A stretch of DNA of 64,000 nt from the NCBI RefSeq assembly GCF_900177325.1, contig NZ_FXBL01000004.1, positions 1-64,000 of the forward strand, read 5' to 3'. Of the stretch, positions 14,497 to 27,690 are shown one piece after another. Source of the DNA: Mesorhizobium australicum (GTDB taxonomy: Bacteria; Pseudomonadota; Alphaproteobacteria; Rhizobiales; Rhizobiaceae). The notes under the pieces were generated by a model that was given only the letters and a program-made list of their open reading frames with translations, was not told the origin of the DNA and did not search any database. Position numbers and translations under genes: made by a program. The first letter of the stretch is position 1. The number at the start of each line of letters is the position of its first letter.

Positions 14497-15576
14497 ATGA
14501 ACCGACGCGCCGCGCTTTCATTACTTGGACTAGGAGGGCTGAGCGCCGCAGCAGGAGGATTCGCAGTGTCGCGAGCCCGGGCCGAGAATGCCTACTACCA
14601 AGGAGCCGCTTCGGATCATTTCGACGGCAGGCTGTTCTTCAACCCCGACGGCAAGGAACCCAGCGGCTTCCTCGATCTGATGCGCTGGCAGTTTGGCGGC
14701 GGCAAGGCAAAGTGGCCCGCCGCATGGCCGAGCCCGTTTCCGCAGGCGAAGCCCGAGCCGCGCCTTGCCGCGGACGCGCTGCGTGTCACGATGGTCGGGC
14801 ACGCCTCGCTGCTCATCCAGGCCGGCGGGCTGAATTTCCTCACCGATCCGGTCTGGTCGCCGCGCGCCTCTCCCTTCTCCTTCGCCGGCCCGAAGCGGGT
14901 CAACGCGCCCGGCATCGCCTTCGACGACCTGCCGCCGATCGACTATGTGCTCGTCACCCACAACCACTACGACCACATGGACGCGGCGACGCTGGCGCGG
15001 CTGAAGGCCGCCCGCGATCCGCACGTCATCACGCCGCTCGGCAATGACGCGATCATAGGCAAGGCTGCACCCGGCATCCGCATCTCGACGCACGACTGGG
15101 ACGAGCGGATCGATGTCGGCGGCGCCTCGGTGCATGTCGAGCCGGCCCATCACTGGTCGGCGCGCGGTGCCGGCGACCGCCGCATGGCGCTATGGTCGGC
15201 CTTCACCATCGAAACGCCCGCCGGCAACGTCTACTTCGGCGGCGACACCGGCTTTCATGAGGGCCGCAACTACGAGCTCGCCCGCCGCAAACATGGCGGC
15301 TTCCGCCTCGCTTTGCTGCCGATCGGCGCCTACGAGCCGCGCTGGTTCATGGAACCGCACCACCAGAACCCCGAAGAGGCGGTCGCCGGCTTCCGGCTTC
15401 TCGGCGCGGAGCATGCGGCGGGCATGCACTGGGGCACGTTTCAGCTCACCAACGAAGCGGTAGACGAGCCGCGACAGCGCCTCCACGCCGCGCTCGACGC
15501 CGAGGGCATTGTGAACGACCGCTTCCGGGCGATGCAGCCGGGCGAGGTATGGGACGTGCCGGCCGCCGCCACCTGA
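14497..15576 (+). CDS. MBL-fold hydrolase, NAPE-PLD/UlaG-like, exported
   Basis: Predicted metallo-beta-lactamase-fold hydrolase of 359 aa. The N-terminus (MNRRAALSLLGLGGLSAAAG) looks like a Tat-type or uncleaved lipoprotein-less signal with a twin arginine. The metal site HNHYDHMD is followed by later His and Asp ligands (AHHWSARG, YFGGDTGFHEG, GMHWGTF). Overall layout resembles N-acyl-phosphatidylethanolamine phospholipase D-like proteins, so a phospholipid or lactone substrate is possible. The ATG at 14497 is taken because upstream in-frame sequence lacks family similarity. Confidence 0.8.
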   Translation: MNRRAALSLLGLGGLSAAAGGFAVSRARAENAYYQGAASDHFDGRLFFNPDGKEPSGFLDLMRWQFGGGKAKWPAAWPSPFPQAKPEPRLAADALRVTMVGHASLLIQAGGLNFLTDPVWSPRASPFSFAGPKRVNAPGIAFDDLPPIDYVLVTHNHYDHMDAATLARLKAARDPHVITPLGNDAIIGKAAPGIRISTHDWDERIDVGGASVHVEPAHHWSARGAGDRRMALWSAFTIETPAGNVYFGGDTGFHEGRNYELARRKHGGFRLALLPIGAYEPRWFMEPHHQNPEEAVAGFRLLGAEHAAGMHWGTFQLTNEAVDEPRQRLHAALDAEGIVNDRFRAMQPGEVWDVPAAAT

Positions 15577-15577
15577 C

Positions 15578-15622
15578 GGAACCGCTCTCAGCCTCGACGC
15601 GTTCTCCCCTCGCAAGCGAGGG
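15578..15622 (+). promoter_or_regulatory. EcfG (RpoE2)-type promoter and SD-masking hairpin
   Basis: GGAAC at 15578-15582 and CGTT at 15600-15603 with 17 bases between match the alphaproteobacterial general stress sigma factor EcfG consensus (GGAAC-N16/17-CGTT). It lies about 28 bases before the DUF1328 start. CCCTCGC (15607-15613) can pair with GCGAGGG (15616-15622), and that second arm overlaps the GAGGGAG ribosome binding site, so the leader may also limit translation. Confidence 0.65.
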
Positions 15623-15630
15623 AGCATCCC

Positions 15631-15792
15631 ATGATCAAATGGATCGTCATTCTTCTCATCGTCGCGGCGGTGGCGAGTCTGCTCGGCTTCAACGCGATCT
15701 CGGGCGCCGCCATGACCGGCGCGAAGCTTTTGATCGGCATCCTGCTGATCCTGTTCCTGCTGGTGATCCTCGGCATCGTCGTCATCGCCTGA
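15631..15792 (+). CDS. DUF1328 small membrane protein
   Basis: A 53-aa hydrophobic peptide beginning [20 protein letters not shown] and ending VILGIVVIA, with two transmembrane helices and the central [10 protein letters not shown] typical of the DUF1328/YtjA family. Function is unknown; members are frequent in stress regulons. The ATG at 15631 is preceded by a GAGGGAG ribosome binding site. The upstream EcfG-type promoter suggests stress-induced expression independent of its neighbours. Confidence 0.85.
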   Translation: MIKWIVILLIVAAVASLLGFNAISGAAMTGAKLLIGILLILFLLVILGIVVIA

Positions 15793-15868
15793 CGGCGCCT
15801 GCCTTGCGACACTGGTAATTTCGGGCCGGTTCCGCCATATAGCGGCGAGATCACAGGGAACTTCGGCC

Positions 15869-16753
15869 GTGACGGCTCCGGACGTGCAATTCGCTAAGAT
15901 GAACGGGCTCGGCAACGAAATCATCGTTGCCGACATGCGCGGCACGTCCGCGCGCGTATCGCCCGCCGCCGCGGTTGCGCTCAACGCCGATCCGGCGACC
16001 AAGTTCGACCAGATCATGGCGATCCACGATCCGAAGACGGCCGGCACAGACTACTATGTCGAGATTCTGAATTCCGACGGGTCCCGCGCGCAGGCCTGCG
16101 GCAATGGCATGCGCTGCGTCGTCCAGGCGCTTGCATCCGAGACCGGGCAGAAGCTGTTCACCTTCGAGACCGTCGCCGGCATCCTCTCCGCACAGGAACA
16201 TGCCGACGGGCTGATCTCGGTCGACATGGGCGTGCCGCGGTTCGGCTGGGACGATATCCCGCTCGCGGAGGAATTCGCCGATACGCGTGCGATCGAGCTG
16301 CAGGTCGGGCCGATCGATAATCCGGTGCTGCATTCGCCCTCGGCGATGTCGATGGGCAACCCGCACGCCGTCTTCTGGGTCGACCGGGACGTCTGGTCGT
16401 ACGATCTCGACCGCTTCGGGCCGCTGCTGGAAAACCATCCGATCTTTCCGGAAAAGGCGAACATCTCGATCGCGCAGGTGGTCTCGCGCGACGCGCTGAT
16501 CATGCGCACCTGGGAGCGCGGCGCGGGCCTGACGCGCGCCTGCGGCTCCGCCGCCTGCGCCGCCGCGGTCTCTGCCGCGCGCACCGGCCGCACGGATCGC
16601 ATCGTCAGGATCACCCAGCCCGGCGGCACGCTCACCGTCGAATGGCGCGGCAACGACCACGTCGTCATGACCGGACCGGCCGAATGGGAATTCTCCGGCA
16701 CCTTCGATCCCGCCACCGGCACCTGGGCGCGCGAAACCGAAAGCGCGGCGTGA
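15869..16753 (+). CDS. dapF: Diaminopimelate epimerase
   Basis: Converts LL- to meso-diaminopimelate for lysine and peptidoglycan, 294 aa. Both catalytic cysteines are present in ACGNGMRC and TRACGSAAC. The GTG at 15869 gives [17 protein letters not shown]; an ATG 10 codons later is possible but would leave little before the conserved KMNGLGN. The stop overlaps the mtaB start (TGATG), so the two genes are coupled. Confidence 0.95.
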   Translation: MTAPDVQFAKMNGLGNEIIVADMRGTSARVSPAAAVALNADPATKFDQIMAIHDPKTAGTDYYVEILNSDGSRAQACGNGMRCVVQALASETGQKLFTFETVAGILSAQEHADGLISVDMGVPRFGWDDIPLAEEFADTRAIELQVGPIDNPVLHSPSAMSMGNPHAVFWVDRDVWSYDLDRFGPLLENHPIFPEKANISIAQVVSRDALIMRTWERGAGLTRACGSAACAAAVSAARTGRTDRIVRITQPGGTLTVEWRGNDHVVMTGPAEWEFSGTFDPATGTWARETESAA

Positions 16754-18042
16754 TGGCCGGCAAGGGCATCGACATCGTCACCTTCGGCTGCCGGCTGAAC
16801 ACCTACGAATCCGAGGTGATGCGCCGGGAGGCGACGGCGGCAGGGCTCGGCGAGCTCGATGGCGGTGCGGTCGTCTTCAACACCTGCGCGGTGACGGCGG
16901 AGGCCGTGCGCCAGGCACGCCAGGCGATCCGCAAGGCGCGGCGCGAGAACCCGGACGCGCGCATCATCGTCACGGGCTGCGCGGCGCAGACCGAGCCCGG
17001 CACCTTCGAGGCGATGGACGAGGTCGACCTCGTGCTCGGCAACGAGGAGAAGCTGAAGGCCAACTCCTATCGCGCTCTGCCCGACTTCGGCGTCAACCTG
17101 TTCGAGAAGGTGCGCGTCAACGACATCATGTCGGTGAAGGAGACCGCCTCCCACATGGTCGACGCGATCGAGGGCCGCGCGCGCGCCTTCGTGCAGGTGC
17201 AGAACGGCTGCGACCACCGCTGCACCTTCTGCATCATCCCCTACGGGCGCGGGAACTCGCGCTCCGTACCGATGGGCGCGGTGGTCGACCAGGTGAAGCG
17301 GCTCGTCGGCAACGGCTATGCCGAGGTGGTTCTCTCCGGCGTCGACATGACGAGCTACGGCGCCGACCTGCCGGGCAGCCCGCGTCTCGGCAAGCTGGTG
17401 AAGGCGATACTGCGCCAGACGCCGGACCTCAGGCGGCTGCGGCTCTCCTCGATCGATTCCATCGAGGCGGACGCCGACCTGATGGAAGCGATCGCGAGCG
17501 AGCGGCGGCTGATGCCGCATCTCCACCTGTCGCTGCAGGCCGGCGACGACATGATCCTGAAGCGGATGAAGCGGCGGCACCTGCGCGACGATTCGATCCG
17601 CTTCTGCGCGGACGTGCGAGACCTGCGGCCCGATATCGTCTTCGGCGCGGACATCATCGCCGGCTTTCCGACCGAGACCGAGGCGATGTTCGAGAATTCG
17701 CTGAAAATCGTCGAGGAATGCGGCCTGACCCATCTGCACGTCTTCCCCTTCTCGCCGCGCGAGGGGACGCCCGCCGCGCGCATGCCGCAGGTGCGGCGCG
17801 AGGTGGTGAAGGAGCGGGCGGCAAGGCTGCGGGCCGCGGGCGATGCGGCCCACAGACGCCATCTCGCCTCGCTCGCCGGAACGACACAGTCGATCCTCGT
17901 CGAGCGTGACGGTCTTGGCCGCACGGAAGGTTTTACGCTGGTGGCGATCGGGGAAGGCCAGCCAGGCGAGATCCTGCCCGGCATCGTCACGGGACATGAC
18001 GGCGACAGGCTCATCGCTGCGCCGCTGAGACAGGCGGCCTGA
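16753..18042 (+). CDS. mtaB: tRNA t6A37 methylthiotransferase MtaB
   Basis: Radical-SAM enzyme of 429 aa that converts t6A to ms2t6A at position 37 of ANN-decoding tRNAs. The N-terminal MTTase domain has cluster cysteines in [16 protein letters not shown] and TGCAAQTEP. The radical-SAM triad C153-x3-C157-x2-C160 (CDHRCTFC) follows, and a TRAM-like tail closes the protein. The start overlaps the dapF stop, and the gene ends 4 bases before ftsY, so dapF-mtaB-ftsY-yciB reads as one operon. Confidence 0.94.
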   Translation: MAGKGIDIVTFGCRLNTYESEVMRREATAAGLGELDGGAVVFNTCAVTAEAVRQARQAIRKARRENPDARIIVTGCAAQTEPGTFEAMDEVDLVLGNEEKLKANSYRALPDFGVNLFEKVRVNDIMSVKETASHMVDAIEGRARAFVQVQNGCDHRCTFCIIPYGRGNSRSVPMGAVVDQVKRLVGNGYAEVVLSGVDMTSYGADLPGSPRLGKLVKAILRQTPDLRRLRLSSIDSIEADADLMEAIASERRLMPHLHLSLQAGDDMILKRMKRRHLRDDSIRFCADVRDLRPDIVFGADIIAGFPTETEAMFENSLKIVEECGLTHLHVFPFSPREGTPAARMPQVRREVVKERAARLRAAGDAAHRRHLASLAGTTQSILVERDGLGRTEGFTLVAIGEGQPGEILPGIVTGHDGDRLIAAPLRQAA

Positions 18043-18046
18043 TCGG

Positions 18047-19851
<1,805 letters not shown>

Positions 19852-19852
<1 letters not shown>

Positions 19853-20499
19853 TGAACGAACCGATCCTCGAACGCGAACCGGCCGATCCGAAGAAGAAAG
19901 AGATCAATCCGCTGCTCAAGTTCGTGCTCGAACTCGGGCCGCTGCTGGTCTTCTTCTTCGCCAATGCGCGCGGCGAGTGGCTGGCGGCGCGCTTCCCGGC
20001 GCTGGCCGATCTCGGCGGGCCGATCTTCATCGCCACCGGCCTGTTCATGGCCGCGACGGCCATCGCGCTCGCCGTCTCGTGGTCGCTGACCCGCACGCTG
20101 CCGATCATGCCGCTGGTGTCGGGCGTGGTGGTCTTCGTCTTCGGCGGCCTGACGCTCTGGCTGCAGGACGCGACCTTCATCAAGATGAAGCCGACCATCG
20201 TCAACACGCTGTTCGGCGGCGTCCTTCTCGGCGGCCTGCTCTTCGGCCGGTCGCTGCTCGGCTATGTCTTCGATTCCGCCTTCAAGCTCGACGCCGAAGG
20301 CTGGCGCAAGCTGACGCTGCGCTGGGGCCTGTTCTTCCTCTTCCTCGCCGTCGTCAACGAAGTGGTCTGGCGCAACTTCTCGGAAGAGACCTGGGTGGCG
20401 TTCAAGGTCTGGGGCATCATGCCCATCACCATCGCCTTCACGCTGCTGCAGATGCCGCTGATCATCCGGCACTCGACCGAGGAACTCGGCAAGAAATAA
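19852..20499 (+). CDS. yciB: YciB/IspZ-type inner membrane septation protein
   Basis: A 215-aa inner membrane protein with about five hydrophobic helices, matching the YciB (intracellular septation protein A) family. Characteristic segments are [20 protein letters not shown] near the start and [20 protein letters not shown] near the C-terminus. Family members affect cell envelope synthesis and division. The ATG at 19852 overlaps the ftsY stop. The gene ends 3 bases before the convergent ccmG stop. Confidence 0.92.
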
Positions 20500-20502
20500 G
20501 CC

Positions 20503-21075
20503 TCAGCCGGCCAGCGCCTTCTCGATCTGCGGCATCAGGTCGTCGCGGATCGATTCCGGCGTGAACGGGCCGACATGCTTGTAGAGGATGCGGCCGTCCT
20601 TGCCGACGAGGAAGGTTTCCGGCACGCCGTAGACGCCCCAGTCGATCGTCGTCGAGCCGGTTGCGTCGACGCCGATGGCGGCGAACGGATTGCCGAGGCT
20701 GCCGAGGAAACGGCGCGCGTTCTCCGGCGTGTCCTTGTAGTTCAGGCCTGTCACGACGATCCGCTTGTCGGCTGAGAGGCCCATCAGCAGCGGATGCTCC
20801 TGACGGCAGGGCGCGCACCACGAGGCCCAGACGTTCACCAGTGTCACCTTGCCGGCGAAGGCGGACGAGGCGAGGCCGGGCAGGCCGACGCCGTCCAGAG
20901 GCGGCAGGTCAGTCGAAGGGGCCTGCGCGCCGATCAGCGCCGAGGGCACGACCGAATTGTCCTTGCCGGACATCAGCTGCGTCATGAACAGCGCCGCGAG
21001 CGCCAGGAACGCCACGAGCGGCAGCAGCGCGAGCCAGGCCCTGCGCCTGGGCGCGGGCTCAGCCTGCGGCGTCAC
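20503..21075 (-). CDS. ccmG: Thiol:disulfide interchange protein CcmG/DsbE
   Basis: Membrane-anchored periplasmic thioredoxin, about 190 aa, that keeps apocytochrome c cysteines reduced for haem attachment. One N-terminal anchor helix (AWLALLPLVAFLALAALFM) precedes the thioredoxin domain with WASWCAPCRQEH as the redox site. The GTG at 21073-21075, inside the end of ccmD, is the best start; further upstream in-frame sequence is unlike the family. Last gene of the ccmABCDG run on this strand. Confidence 0.93.
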   Translation of the reverse strand: MTPQAEPAPRRRAWLALLPLVAFLALAALFMTQLMSGKDNSVVPSALIGAQAPSTDLPPLDGVGLPGLASSAFAGKVTLVNVWASWCAPCRQEHPLLMGLSADKRIVVTGLNYKDTPENARRFLGSLGNPFAAIGVDATGSTTIDWGVYGVPETFLVGKDGRILYKHVGPFTPESIRDDLMPQIEKALAG

Positions 21076-21235
21076 TGCGGGCCTTCCGTTCCGAGCGGCG
21101 CGTCGCACCGGCTGCTTCGAGATCCGCGAGTTCCTTCTGCCGGGCCCGCTGGTCGAGCAGAATCCACGCACCGAGGCCGGCAAGGCCGAGCGCCGAAACG
21201 AGATAAGCGGCGGTGACGAAGAGGACGTGGTTCAT
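21059..21235 (-). CDS. ccmD: Haem exporter protein CcmD
   Basis: Very small 58-aa protein with one membrane helix (HVLFVTAAYLVSALGLAGLG) and a charged cytoplasmic tail, typical of CcmD, which helps release holo-CcmE from the CcmABC complex. Its ATG overlaps the ccmC stop by ATGA, and its end overlaps the ccmG start by 17 bases, fixing the operon order ccmC-ccmD-ccmG. Confidence 0.92.
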   Translation of the reverse strand: MNHVLFVTAAYLVSALGLAGLGAWILLDQRARQKELADLEAAGATRRSERKARSDAAG

Positions 21236-21999
21236 GCCGCAACCTCGCGGTCGGCCCGCCGCGCCATCATGCGGCGCATCACGGCCACGCGCCGGCGCCA
21301 GATCTCGGCACGCATCGCCATCAGGTGGAGCGTGAAGAACAGCAGCGTGAACCCCAGCGCCGACACCAGCAGCGGCCAGAGCAGGCTCGGATGAATGGTC
21401 GGCCCATCGAGCCGGATCACCGACGCCGGCTGGTGCAGCGTGTTCCACCATTCGACGGAGAACTTGATGATTGGGATGTTGATGACGCCGACCAGCGTCA
21501 CGATCGCCGCCGCGCGGGCAGACCGCGCCGGATCGTCAAGCGCCCGGGTGAGCGCGATCAGGCCGAGATACATCAGAAAGAGCACGAAGACCGAGGTCAG
21601 CCGCCCGTCCCAGACCCACCAGGTGCCCCACATCGGCCGGCCCCAGATCGACCCGGTGGCGAGCGCGAGCGCGGTGAATACGGCGCCGATGGGTGCCGCC
21701 GCTTTCAGCGACACGTCGGCGAGCGGATGTTTCCAGACCAGCGTGCCCAAGGCCGCCAGCGCCATCACCACGTAGCACATCATCGAAATCCACGCGAAAG
21801 GCACGTGGATATACATGATCCTGACCGTGATGCCCTGCTGGTAGTCCTCGGGCGCGGCGAAGCCCATGGCGAGGCCTATGCCCGTGACGACAAGCGCGAG
21901 CGCGCCGAGCCACGGCAGCGCCTTGCCCGACAGGTCGAGGAACCGCGTCGGATTGGCGAGGTCGGCAAATCGCAGCGGCTGTGTGGCGGCATCGCTCAT
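21232..21999 (-). CDS. ccmC: Haem exporter protein CcmC
   Basis: Six-helix inner membrane protein of about 255 aa that presents haem to CcmE. The periplasmic tryptophan-rich motif WGTWWVWDGRLTS is intact, and the flanking haem-ligand histidines are visible in HVPFAW and TLHQPAS. The start is placed at the ATG of MSDAATQ (21999) with a GGAG nearby; a TTG three codons earlier is possible. The gene follows ccmB on the same strand. Confidence 0.95.
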   Translation of the reverse strand: MSDAATQPLRFADLANPTRFLDLSGKALPWLGALALVVTGIGLAMGFAAPEDYQQGITVRIMYIHVPFAWISMMCYVVMALAALGTLVWKHPLADVSLKAAAPIGAVFTALALATGSIWGRPMWGTWWVWDGRLTSVFVLFLMYLGLIALTRALDDPARSARAAAIVTLVGVINIPIIKFSVEWWNTLHQPASVIRLDGPTIHPSLLWPLLVSALGFTLLFFTLHLMAMRAEIWRRRVAVMRRMMARRADREVAA

Positions 22000-22075
22000 G
22001 CTCTCCAAATAGACCGGGCGAATGCGGCGCGCAATTGACGCGGATCAACCTCGCGTGAGCGAACCGCGAGGCGGG

Positions 22076-22741
22076 CTAATCCGCCGCATGTCTCAGCGCA
22101 TATCCGGCAGCCAGCGGACCGATCACGGCGAAGAACAGTGTGAGTGCCACGAGCATGAGGAACGGCGGCAGGAACGGGTCGGGCTCCGCCGTCACCGCAT
22201 AGGCGGCCGAGACGCCGAAGATCAGCACCGGGATCACCAGCGGCAGCACCAGGACTGTCACCAGCAGCCCGCCCCGCGGCAGCGACACGGCAACGGCGGC
22301 TCCCGCCGCACCGATGAAGGTGATCGCAGGCGTGCCGACGAGGAGCGTCAGCGCCGTGCCGAGCGCGGAAGCGAAACTCATGTTCATGAACAGCGCCAGC
22401 AGCGGCGCGGCGACGACCAGCGGCAGCACGCTCGTCGTCCAATGCGCCAGGCATTTGACGAAGACGACCATCGCCATCATGTGGCGGCTGGAGCCGATGA
22501 CCAGCAGGTCGAGCGAACCGTCCTCGCGGTCGGCCTGGAACAATCGGTCGAGGCCGAGCAGGCTGGCCAGAAGCGCGCCGACCCAGAGCATCGCGGGGCC
22601 GATGCGGGCGAGCAGGTTCATCTCCGGCCCGATCGCGAACGGCGCCACCGTGATGACGACGAGAAAGAACAGCACCCCGACCAGCGCGCCGCCGCCCGCG
22701 CGGACGCCGAGGCGAAGATCGCGGAGGTAGAGGGCTAGCAT
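22076..22741 (-). CDS. ccmB: Haem exporter ABC permease CcmB
   Basis: A 221-aa membrane protein with six hydrophobic segments, the ABC-2-like permease partner of CcmA. Typical early motifs are YLRDLRLGVR and FFLVVITVAPFAIGPE, then LFQADREDGSLDLL. The start ATG is at 22739-22741. It is separated from ccmA by 172 bases that hold a large palindromic repeat, whereas these two genes usually abut. Confidence 0.95.
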   Translation of the reverse strand: MLALYLRDLRLGVRAGGGALVGVLFFLVVITVAPFAIGPEMNLLARIGPAMLWVGALLASLLGLDRLFQADREDGSLDLLVIGSSRHMMAMVVFVKCLAHWTTSVLPLVVAAPLLALFMNMSFASALGTALTLLVGTPAITFIGAAGAAVAVSLPRGGLLVTVLVLPLVIPVLIFGVSAAYAVTAEPDPFLPPFLMLVALTLFFAVIGPLAAGYALRHAAD

Positions 22742-22765
22742 GACGCGACACGTCGCAACTGCACC

Positions 22766-22899
22766 GCGCCCCCTCCCCCGCCTTCGGCGGTCCCCCTCCC
22801 CCGTGAACGGGGGAGGATCAGATCGTGCCGGTCATCACCGCGGATCCTCCCCTGCGAAGCGGGGGAGGGGGACCATGCGGAGCATGGTGGAGGGGGCGC
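22766..22899. repeat. Palindromic C-rich repeat between ccmA and ccmB
   Basis: A 134-base element with imperfect 38-base inverted arms (left from 22766, right ending 22899). The ends are GCGCCCCCTCC and its complement, and both arms share TCCCCCTCCCCC. Each arm also holds its own small hairpin (CCGCC-TTC-GGCGG on the left, CCATG-CGGAG-CATGG on the right). It resembles the short dispersed palindromes of rhizobial genomes. It would form a strong structure within the ccmA-ccmB message. Confidence 0.8.
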
Positions 22900-22913
22900 C
22901 TGTCGCAAAGCGA

Positions 22914-23528
22914 TCACTTGCTTCCGCCGCCTCCCATCACCAGTTCCTTCGCCCCCTCGATCCCCAGCGGCACGTGCGTCGCCGCGACGATGATGCCGCC
23001 ATCCTCCAGATGCGCCCGCATCAGCGCCGCAAAGCGCCGTTCCGAGCCGAGGTCGAGCCCGGCAGTTGGCTCGTCGAGCAGCCAGACGGGGCGGAAGGCA
23101 ACCAGCAGGCCAGCAATCGCCACGCGGCGTCGCTGGCCCGTCGAGAGATAGCCGAAGGGCAGCGAGGCGACGCTGGGCAGGGCGACCTCTTCCAGCGCCT
23201 CCTCCGCCGACAGGAACGGCCGGCCGAGGAAATCCTGACGGAATTTCAGGTTCTCCGTCACCGTCAGAGCCGGCTTCATGGCATTGCGGTCGCCGAGATG
23301 GTGGCAGGCCGACATCACGTCCGGCCATTCCTCTCCGCCACCTTCGAGCTTCACCGATCCGCCCGAGGCGGGCAGCAGTCCGGCGACGATCCTGAGCAGC
23401 GTCGACTTGCCGCTGCCGTTCTCGCCGGTGACGATCAGGCATTCGCCGTTCGAAAGCGCGAAAGACACGCCGTCGAAGACCGGTTCGCCGCCGCGATCGC
23501 CCGCCAGATTGTCCGCGACAAGCCGCAT
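22914..23528 (-). CDS. ccmA: Haem exporter ABC ATPase CcmA
   Basis: ATPase of the CcmABC complex, 204 aa, which powers release of haem-loaded CcmE. Walker A is GENGSGKST, the signature is LSTGQRRRVAIAGLL and Walker B is WLLDEPTAGLD. The ATG at 23526-23528 is preferred because it gives the usual length; a far longer in-frame extension lies over acnA and is ignored. First gene of the ccm cluster, divergent from acnA. Confidence 0.95.
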   Translation of the reverse strand: MRLVADNLAGDRGGEPVFDGVSFALSNGECLIVTGENGSGKSTLLRIVAGLLPASGGSVKLEGGGEEWPDVMSACHHLGDRNAMKPALTVTENLKFRQDFLGRPFLSAEEALEEVALPSVASLPFGYLSTGQRRRVAIAGLLVAFRPVWLLDEPTAGLDLGSERRFAALMRAHLEDGGIIVAATHVPLGIEGAKELVMGGGGSK

Positions 23529-23616
23529 CCGTCCCCATTTCCCGGCCCTGACAGAGCGCGGCGCAACTATTTCTTGCGACGCAGCAAATTTGCACATTCG
23601 TCGCACTGGCGCCCTG

Positions 23617-23633
23617 TTTAGAAAGCTTCTATG
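23617..23633. promoter_or_regulatory. Likely Irr iron control element (ICE) upstream of acnA
   Basis: TTTAGAA-AGC-TTCTATG matches the rhizobial Irr box TTTAGAA-N3-TTCTAAA with the first half perfect and two changes in the second. It lies in the ccmA-acnA divergent spacer, about 185 bases before the acnA start. Irr represses iron-using genes under iron limitation in rhizobia. Nearby are two further dyads: GCAAATTTGC at 23584-23593 and TGCGACG/CGTCGCA arms at 23575-23605. Confidence 0.6.
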
Positions 23634-23816
23634 AAGCAGGCAACTGTGCCAGCGGTCGGCACGGGGAGCCACAGATTGCCGAGCCCGCGCGACCCGCTCT
23701 CCCAGCGGGAAAACGCAGGGGACGGGCAGCGGAAATGACCGTACCCGCAGCCTTTGCGCGTCATGCCTCAGGAGTCCGTTCCCGCTTCGGCGAAACAGAC
23801 CAGGATGGGATTGATC

Positions 23817-26507
<2,691 letters not shown>

Positions 26508-26532
26508 TCGCCGCCGGTAGCTACCAAAGACG

Positions 26533-26568
26533 ACGCCGGGCGGCCCCTCCGCCCGGCGTTGTTCGTTT
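26533..26568 (+). terminator. Intrinsic terminator after acnA
   Basis: Perfect 11-bp stem ACGCCGGGCGG / CCGCCCGGCGT with a 5-base loop (26533-26559), followed by a T-rich stretch TGTTCGTTTT. It lies 25 bases after the acnA stop and should end the acnA transcript. Confidence 0.9.
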
Positions 26569-26738
26569 TCACGCCTATCGCCCAGCTTCAGCGCGAAACG
26601 GCCTGACGGCCGCCAATTCCGGTCCGCGGCTCCACGAAGCGCTCACCCCAACGTGACTTCCCGTTGAAAGCTTGTCTGCCTATGCTTTGGGCAGATAAGA
26701 AAAGCGGCCGAAATACGGCAGCGGGGCATGTGAGACCG

Positions 26739-27491
26739 ATGATACTGAAGAGCCTTGGCGCCGCCGCTCTGACGGCGCTGTCGTTGTTTGCAACCAATCC
26801 GATCTGCTGGGCCGGCGAGCGCCTGGCCGGGGTGGTCGAACTGTTCACGAGCCAGGGCTGCAAGTCCTCGCCGCCGGCGGATGCCAATCTTGCCGAGCTG
26901 TCCCGGCGAGGCGACGTGCTCACCCTCGGCTACCATGTCGGCTACTGGGACTACATGGGCTGGCGCGATACGCTCGCCAACCCCGACAGCACCTCCCGCC
27001 AGGACAGTTATCGCAAGGCGTTCGAGAGCCGCTCCATCTATACGCCGCAGGCGGTGGTCAACGGCCGCCTGCACGTCAACGGCGCGAAACGGGGCGAAAT
27101 CGAAGGCGCGCTGTCCTCGCTCGGCAGTGCGGGAAAAGGCCTCGTGGTCGATGTCGACGTCCGCAAGCGCGGCGACAGCATCGTGATTTCCACGGGAGAC
27201 GGCAGCTTTGGGCAGAAGGCGCACTTGACCATCGTCTACTACGATTTCGCGCATTCCGTGGACATCACGGCGGGCGAGAACAGCGGCAGGAAGGTGCGCT
27301 ACGTGAACCCCGTCACCGGCGTCCAGGCCGCAGGCATGTGGCACGGCAAAGCGGCGGTGTTCGAGCTGCCGGCGAGCGAGATCTCCAAGCGCGGTCCGGG
27401 AGGCTTCGCAGTCCTCCTGCAGATGGTGCGCAGCGACGGCTCGCTCGGGCCGATCCTCGGTGCGGCGAACTTCCCGCAAGGCAGCGTCTAA
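26739..27491 (+). CDS. DUF1223 periplasmic protein with changed CxxC site
   Basis: A 250-aa exported protein with a thioredoxin-like DUF1223 domain after a signal peptide (KSLGAAALTALSLFATNPIC..WAG). The family motif is normally FTSQGCSSCPPAD; here it reads FTSQGCKSSPPAD, so Cys41 is kept but the second cysteine is Ser44. The later family segments GYHVGYWDYMGWRD and YTPQAVVNG are present. Function of the family is unknown; loss of the resolving cysteine would rule out a dithiol exchange. The ATG at 26739 gives the signal peptide. Confidence 0.85.
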   Translation: MILKSLGAAALTALSLFATNPICWAGERLAGVVELFTSQGCKSSPPADANLAELSRRGDVLTLGYHVGYWDYMGWRDTLANPDSTSRQDSYRKAFESRSIYTPQAVVNGRLHVNGAKRGEIEGALSSLGSAGKGLVVDVDVRKRGDSIVISTGDGSFGQKAHLTIVYYDFAHSVDITAGENSGRKVRYVNPVTGVQAAGMWHGKAAVFELPASEISKRGPGGFAVLLQMVRSDGSLGPILGAANFPQGSV

Positions 27492-27496
27492 AAGAG

Positions 27497-27690
27497 AAAA
27501 AACCGACATTCGATCCGAAGATCGAATGCCGGCCGCAGGTCTTTCGGGATTGTCGCTCAGGACACCCGTGTTTCCCGGGGGGTCCTGAAGGATCGGTCCA
27601 GCGCGAGCCCCATGGGCGGGGGGCTTGGGGTTTACAGGGCCGGCGCCGGACCGAACCGTCTCAGGCAACAACTGCATACTTCTGTCGAAT
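27497..27690 (-). ncRNA. Structured small RNA with strong terminator; 6S RNA candidate
   Basis: Read on the minus strand, this spacer ends in a perfect hairpin CATTCGATC-TTCG-GATCGAATG (27509-27530) followed by TCGG and a T-run, a textbook terminator with no minus-strand gene to serve. Upstream are a 10-bp helix GGTCCGGCGC/GCGCTGGACC (one G-U), a hairpin TCAGGAC...GTCCTGA and a CCTGCGGC element near the 3' end that resembles 6S RNA. A TTGACA lies at 27731-27726. The RNA call is well supported by terminator and folding; the 6S identity is a guess because the closing stem is weak. Confidence 0.6.

Noticed and set aside
27512..27600. Terminator for DUF1223 on the plus strand
   Set aside because: The hairpin has its T-run only in minus-strand sense (A-run precedes it on plus), so it is assigned to the minus-strand RNA.
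27640..27680. Glycine-riboswitch-like CTCAGGCAACA on the plus strand
   Set aside because: Only a few bases match; no paired aptamer core and the downstream gene is not glycine-related. The minus-strand RNA explains the structure better.
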